From NCBI GenBank assembly GCA_016218905.1, contig JACRCS010000736.1, positions 1 through 18,100 on the forward strand: DNA of 18,100 nt. Direction: 5' to 3'. Shown piece after piece: positions 15,018 through 18,100 of this stretch. Both the position numbers and the translations under genes were made by a program. Below the pieces are notes generated by a model. The model saw nothing but the letters and a program-made list of their open reading frames with translations. It made no database searches and had not been told where the DNA came from. Numbering within the stretch: the first letter of the stretch is position 1; each line of letters starts with the position of its first letter. The stretch comes from Deltaproteobacteria bacterium. Lineage in GTDB: Bacteria > Desulfobacterota_C > Deferrisomatia > Deferrisomatales > JACRMM01.

Positions 15018-15152
15018 TCATCCTCCGAACAGCCGATGCCCGATCGCATAGACTGCGGCGATCGCGATCGTGTGGAGCAGCCACCAGCGGGCCGTAAGGA
15101 ACGGCGCGTATCGCCGCACGGGTGGCCTGACAGTTGACGAAGCGGTCTTCAC
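15018..15152 (-). CDS. 44-residue single-helix membrane peptide with RWWLLHT motif
   Basis: GTG 15152 was chosen because GGGAGG ends 8 bases upstream; an in-frame GTG at 15155 is only 5 bases away. The peptide reads MKTASSTVRPPVRRYAPFLT, then ARWWLLHTIAIAAVYAIGHR and LFGG. A basic, proline-containing head precedes one hydrophobic helix opening with R-W-W-L-L-H-T. The gene is first in an apparent three-gene operon with the 34-residue peptide and the two-helix protein. The motif and length resemble PsbF of cytochrome b559 as I remember it. No family name can be assigned from sequence alone. Confidence 0.65.
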   Translation of the reverse strand: MKTASSTVRPPVRRYAPFLTARWWLLHTIAIAAVYAIGHRLFGG

Positions 15153-15155
15153 CAC

Positions 15156-15466
15156 GGTTTCCTCCCGGCGCGCTCAAACGCCTGCGCCCTTCGCCTCCAG
15201 CAGCCCTTCCCGCCCGACACGGAGCCTTCGATCACTTTCCTTCGGGCCGCGAGCTCAAGGGTAGACTTGGCATCCTCACCGTCAAGGGGACCGGTGGAGC
15301 TCCGCACTTCTCCGGACACTTTGGGCGCAGGCTTCTCAGGCCTGGGGCGGCGGGATTCGTGCTCTTTCAAGAAGGTTCGCTGACGCGCAACGAGGCCTTG
15401 CCGAGCGCTGCCGAAGAGATACTCTTGTCGCCCTTCTCCCACCCCTGTTCGGAGACGACTCCACCC
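15156..15466. other. Divergent intergenic region between the micro-peptide operon and the receiver gene
   Basis: This stretch of about 310 bases has open frames but no convincing coding text. On the minus strand TTGACG (15285-15280) and TACCCT (15263-15258), 16 bases apart, could be a sigma-70-type promoter for the micro-peptide operon; the -10 match is poor. On the plus strand no clear promoter for the receiver gene is seen. Confidence 0.35.
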
Positions 15467-15820
15467 ATGCCTCGCGTTCTCCTTGTCGAAGACAATCCGA
15501 TCGTTCTGGAGGTCGTGCGATACACGCTCGCCGAGGCGGGTTACGCCGTGCGTGGAGTTTCGGACGGCCCGTCCGCGCTCGCGGCGGCGCAGGAGGAAGA
15601 GCCGTCGGCCGTGGTCCTGGATCTCAAGCTGCCCGGTATGGACGGCCGCGAGGTCCTGCGGAAGCTCAAGGCAACCCATCCCCGCGTCCCCGTCTTCGTC
15701 TTCAGCGGCCGGGGGGACTCCGCCGACGTGGTCGCCGAACTCGCGGGCGTCGACGGCTGCTTCGCCAAGTCGGCCGACCTGAGCCCATTGATTCGGGCCC
15801 TCGGCCGAGCGGTGCGCTGA
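15467..15820 (+). CDS. Single-domain response regulator (receiver)
   Basis: The protein has 117 residues and consists of one CheY-like receiver with no output domain. The acid pair is Glu8/Asp9 (LLVEDN), the phospho-acceptor is Asp52 (VVLDLKLPGMDG), the switch residue is Ser80 (VFVFSGRG), and the conserved Lys is Lys101 (CFAKSAD). ATG 15467 was chosen because family similarity begins there (MPRVLLVEDN); GGAG lies about 12 bases upstream, a weak placement. The longer open frame from 15134 is low-complexity, unlike any domain. It would take phosphate from a histidine kinase not in this window and act through protein contacts. It lies in the same direction as kaiC, 264 bases ahead, so a link to Kai signalling is plausible but unproven. 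Confidence 0.88.
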   Translation: MPRVLLVEDNPIVLEVVRYTLAEAGYAVRGVSDGPSALAAAQEEEPSAVVLDLKLPGMDGREVLRKLKATHPRVPVFVFSGRGDSADVVAELAGVDGCFAKSADLSPLIRALGRAVR

Positions 15821-15851
15821 TGTTATGCATCGGGACTGCGGCAGCGCGCTG

Positions 15852-15866
15852 GCCCGCTCGGCGGGC
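15852..15866 (+). terminator. GC-rich hairpin after the receiver gene
   Basis: GCCCGC (15852-15857) pairs with GCGGGC (15861-15866) around a 3-base loop, about 30 bases after the receiver stop; a G-T and an A-T pair extend it by two. No T-run follows, so termination is uncertain. The rest of the 15821-16084 gap shows only TATAGA at 16044-16049 as a possible -10 for kaiC, without a clear -35. Confidence 0.3.
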
Positions 15867-16084
15867 TAGGCCTCTCGCCGCCGCACCGTTCCGCGATGGC
15901 CGAACACGGCGGTCCAGAATCCTCTGCCTGGCCGTTCTTCCCTTGGTCCTTGCCCCCCCTCGTCTAGAATTTGCCATCTCCGCACGGATAAGTTGTCCAT
16001 GACCTTCGGTCACCCCGAGGGATGAAACGAGGTCCAGTTTCTCTATAGACCCCTATTCTCGACACCCACACGGGAGGGAGTTCG

Positions 16085-17809
16085 ATGGACGACGTGTCCC
16101 CGCAGGCGGGGGAGACCCTCGCCAAGTGTGCCACCGGCATCCAGGGCTTCGACGAGCTGACATTGGGAGGCCTGCCCCGGGGCCGGGCGGCGCTCGTTTG
16201 CGGCGGACCGGGCTGCGGAAAGACCCTCTTCGGGGTGGAGTTCCTCGTCCGGGGCGCGGCCGAGCTCGGGGAGCCCGGGGTGTTCATGGCCTTCGAGGAG
16301 TCCCCGGAGGAGCTCGCGAAGAACGTGGCGTCGCTCGGCTGGGACCTCGACCGGCTGCAGGCGGAGGGGAAGCTCGTCGTCGACCACGTGACGGTCGAAC
16401 GCTCGGAGATCGTCGAGACGGGAGAGTACGACCTCGACGGGCTCTTCATCCGGCTCGGGCTCGCCATCGATTCGGTGGGGGCGAAGCGGGTCGTCCTCGA
16501 CACGGTCGAGTCGCTCTTCGCCACGCTTCCGAACGAGTTCATCCTGCGCTCCGAGCTTCGGCGCCTCTTTCGGTGGCTCAAAAACAAGGGCGTGACCGCG
16601 GTCATCACCGGCGAGCAGGGCGAGAAAATGCTCACACGCCACGGGCTCGAAGAGTACGTCTCCGACTGCGTCGTCTTCCTCGACAACCGGGTCTCCGACG
16701 ACATCACCACCCGGCGGATGCGGATCGTCAAGTACCGGGGCTCGCTTCACGGGACGAACAGCTACCCCTTCCTCATCGACGACACCGGCATCTCGGTTTT
16801 GCCCATCACGTCGCTCAAGCTCGACTACGCGACCTCCAGCGAGCGGGTGTCGACCGGGGTCGAGCGCCTGGACGCCATGCTCGGCGGCCAGGGTTACTAC
16901 AAGGGGTCGAGCGTGCTCGTCTCCGGAACCGCCGGGACCGGGAAGACGAGCCTCGCCGCGTCGTTCGCCGCGGCCCTCTGCGCACGCGGCGGCCGGTGCC
17001 TCTACTTCGCCTTCGAGGAGTCCGTGAGCCAGATCGTCCGCAACATGCGCTCGATCGGGATCGACCTGGAGAGGTACGAGCGCGACGCCCGTCTCAAGAT
17101 CCACGCCGCCCGCCCCACGGCGAACGGCCTCGAGCTCCACCTCCTGACCATGCACAAGCTCGTGAGCGACGTCCGGCCCGACGCCGTCGTCATCGACCCG
17201 GTTTCCAACTTCGTCACGGTCGGCACTGCGGGGGAGGTGAAGTCGGTGCTCACGCGCTTCGTGGACTTCCTGAAGGCACAGCAGATCACCTCGGTCTTCA
17301 CGGACCTCACGTCGGACATGCCGAACATCGAGCACACCAACGTGGGGATCTCGTCCCTCATGGACACGTGGCTCCTTCTTCGGAACCTGGAGCAGAGCGG
17401 GGAGCGCAACCGCGGCCTCTTCGTCCTCAAGTCCCGCGGTATGGCCCACTCGAACCAGGTCCGGGAGTTTCGCCTGGGAGACGGCGGCATCCAGCTCGCG
17501 GACGTCTACGTCGGGTCCGAGGGCGTGCTCATGGGTACGGCGCGCGCCGCGCAAGTTGCGCGGGCGCAAGCGGCGGCCACGGGTCGCCAGCAGGAAATGG
17601 AGCGGGCCGAGCGAGCGCTTCGGCGCAAGCGCGCCCTCGTTGAGGCCCAGATCGCGTCCCTTCGGGAGGAGCTCGCGGCCGACGAAGACCAGACCCGGAG
17701 GCTGGCAGCGGAGCTGGCGTCTCAGGTCGAGACCGAAGACCGCAGCCGGGACGAGATGGCCCGCCTGCGCGGAGCGGACGGCACCGAAACAACTCCGGCG
17801 GGGAGGTGA
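16085..17809 (+). CDS. kaiC: KaiC-type circadian clock ATPase/autokinase
   Basis: The protein has 574 residues and two RecA-like domains. CI: Walker A GGPGCGKT (40-47) and the catalytic Glu pair FEES (71-72). CII: Walker A GTAGTGKT (281-288) and a second FEES. The CII phosphorylation loop is kept: [11 protein letters not shown] carries Ser423 and Ser424 at the places of Ser431 and Thr432 of Synechococcus KaiC, and Thr418 at the place of Thr426. The C-terminal part after about residue 485 is a long charged coiled coil ([40 protein letters not shown]), making the protein about 55 residues longer than the cyanobacterial one. KaiC is a hexamer whose ATPase and phosphorylation set timing or signal energy state, with KaiB as partner. 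The RBS GGGAGGGAG precedes ATG 16085. kaiB follows directly. With no kaiA in view, a KaiBC hourglass-type or stress-signalling role is likely. Confidence 0.95.
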   Translation: MDDVSPQAGETLAKCATGIQGFDELTLGGLPRGRAALVCGGPGCGKTLFGVEFLVRGAAELGEPGVFMAFEESPEELAKNVASLGWDLDRLQAEGKLVVDHVTVERSEIVETGEYDLDGLFIRLGLAIDSVGAKRVVLDTVESLFATLPNEFILRSELRRLFRWLKNKGVTAVITGEQGEKMLTRHGLEEYVSDCVVFLDNRVSDDITTRRMRIVKYRGSLHGTNSYPFLIDDTGISVLPITSLKLDYATSSERVSTGVERLDAMLGGQGYYKGSSVLVSGTAGTGKTSLAASFAAALCARGGRCLYFAFEESVSQIVRNMRSIGIDLERYERDARLKIHAARPTANGLELHLLTMHKLVSDVRPDAVVIDPVSNFVTVGTAGEVKSVLTRFVDFLKAQQITSVFTDLTSDMPNIEHTNVGISSLMDTWLLLRNLEQSGERNRGLFVLKSRGMAHSNQVREFRLGDGGIQLADVYVGSEGVLMGTARAAQVARAQAAATGRQQEMERAERALRRKRALVEAQIASLREELAADEDQTRRLAAELASQVETEDRSRDEMARLRGADGTETTPAGR

Positions 17810-17813
17810 ACCG

Positions 17814-18100
17814 ATGAGCAAGACAGCGGAAGAAGCACGAGGCGCCGGGGAGCCGCCCGTTGAAGCATCCCCTCTCCCGGAGCTTTGGGATCTTCGGCTC
17901 TACGTGGCCGGACAGTCATCCAAGTGCTTGGAGGCGTTCGCCAACCTCAAGAAGCTCTGCGAGGAGCACCTGCAGGGCCGCTACCGGATCGAAGTGGTCG
18001 ACCTGCTGGAGAACCCCCAGCTCGCCCGGGGCGACCAGATCCTTGCCATCCCCACGCTCGTGCGCAAGCTTCCGGAGCCGATCCGGAAGATCATCGGGAC
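17814..18100 (+). CDS. kaiB: KaiB-type clock protein, partial at right edge
   Basis: ATG 17814 has GGGGAGGTGA upstream and lies 4 bases after the kaiC stop. About 95 residues are visible. The first 22 or so are a variable head ([20 protein letters not shown]). The KaiB thioredoxin-like fold follows: [20 protein letters not shown], then [20 protein letters not shown] and [20 protein letters not shown]. The AIPTLVR stretch with its Pro is the family hallmark. KaiB binds the KaiC CI ring after switching fold. The extended head is common in non-cyanobacterial KaiB as far as I recall. The 3' end lies outside the window. Confidence 0.95.
   Translation, partial: MSKTAEEARGAGEPPVEASPLPELWDLRLYVAGQSSKCLEAFANLKKLCEEHLQGRYRIEVVDLLENPQLARGDQILAIPTLVRKLPEPIRKIIG

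Noticed and set aside
15134..15466. A 111-residue N-terminal extension of the response regulator
   Set aside because: The extension has no recognisable domain and overlaps the GTG start region of the micro-peptide operon; receiver similarity starts at MPRVLLVEDN.
15929..15955. A possible sigma-54 promoter ahead of kaiC (TGGCC ... TTGG)
   Set aside because: The -12 element lacks the invariant GC at the required spacing.
16043..17821. A 592-residue minus-strand open frame covering kaiC
   Set aside because: It is the exact antisense of kaiC, which has clear Walker and phosphosite motifs; the shadow has none.

Overview
Likely source: a high-GC Gram-negative bacterium, possibly from the deltaproteobacterial (Desulfobacterota-like) groups. 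The Gram-negative call rests on a TolC-type outer-membrane channel, a lipobox lipoprotein and periplasmic multihaem cytochrome. The lineage is an inference from gene content only. The sequence looks like a draft or metagenomic assembly: several genes are joined, truncated or frameshifted in ways that must be separated from real biology.

Layout. From 1 to about 14,330 everything is on the minus strand. Read in the direction of transcription (high to low coordinates) it holds: an export system of the YbhFSR type, made of a truncated ABC ATPase, a complete ABC ATPase, two ABC-2 permeases and a TolC-like channel; a TetR regulator translationally coupled to a secreted DUF6448-like protein; an M24 (Xaa-Pro) peptidase-like protein; then a nitrogen-oxide block. 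That block has a quinol-type nitric oxide reductase (NorB) fused in frame to the catalytic half of the hybrid cluster protein (Hcp), an octahaem cytochrome of the hydroxylamine oxidoreductase family, a CBS-pair protein and an HPP-family membrane protein (a family with known nitrite transporters). A lipoprotein gene runs off the left edge. The theme is nitrite, NO and hydroxylamine handling or detoxification.

From about 14,318 to 14,720 lies a mosaic patch in the opposite orientation: the tail of a VOC/glyoxalase gene joined to the head of an SRPBCC/AHSA1 gene with clearly lower GC. It cuts one ABC ATPase on its left and a small membrane-protein gene on its right. To its right, on the minus strand, are three tiny, tightly coupled membrane-protein genes. 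Two are single-helix peptides sharing a W-W-x-L-H pattern that resembles the haem-binding helices of cytochrome b559.

From 15,467 to the right edge the plus strand holds a stand-alone response-regulator receiver, a double-domain KaiC with all three phosphosite positions occupied by Ser/Thr and a coiled-coil tail, and a KaiB that runs off the window. This is a KaiBC module of the type found outside cyanobacteria.

The most interesting points are the NorB-Hcp chimera, the b559-like micro-peptide pair and the mosaic patch. I saw no tRNA, rRNA, CRISPR array or insertion sequence.
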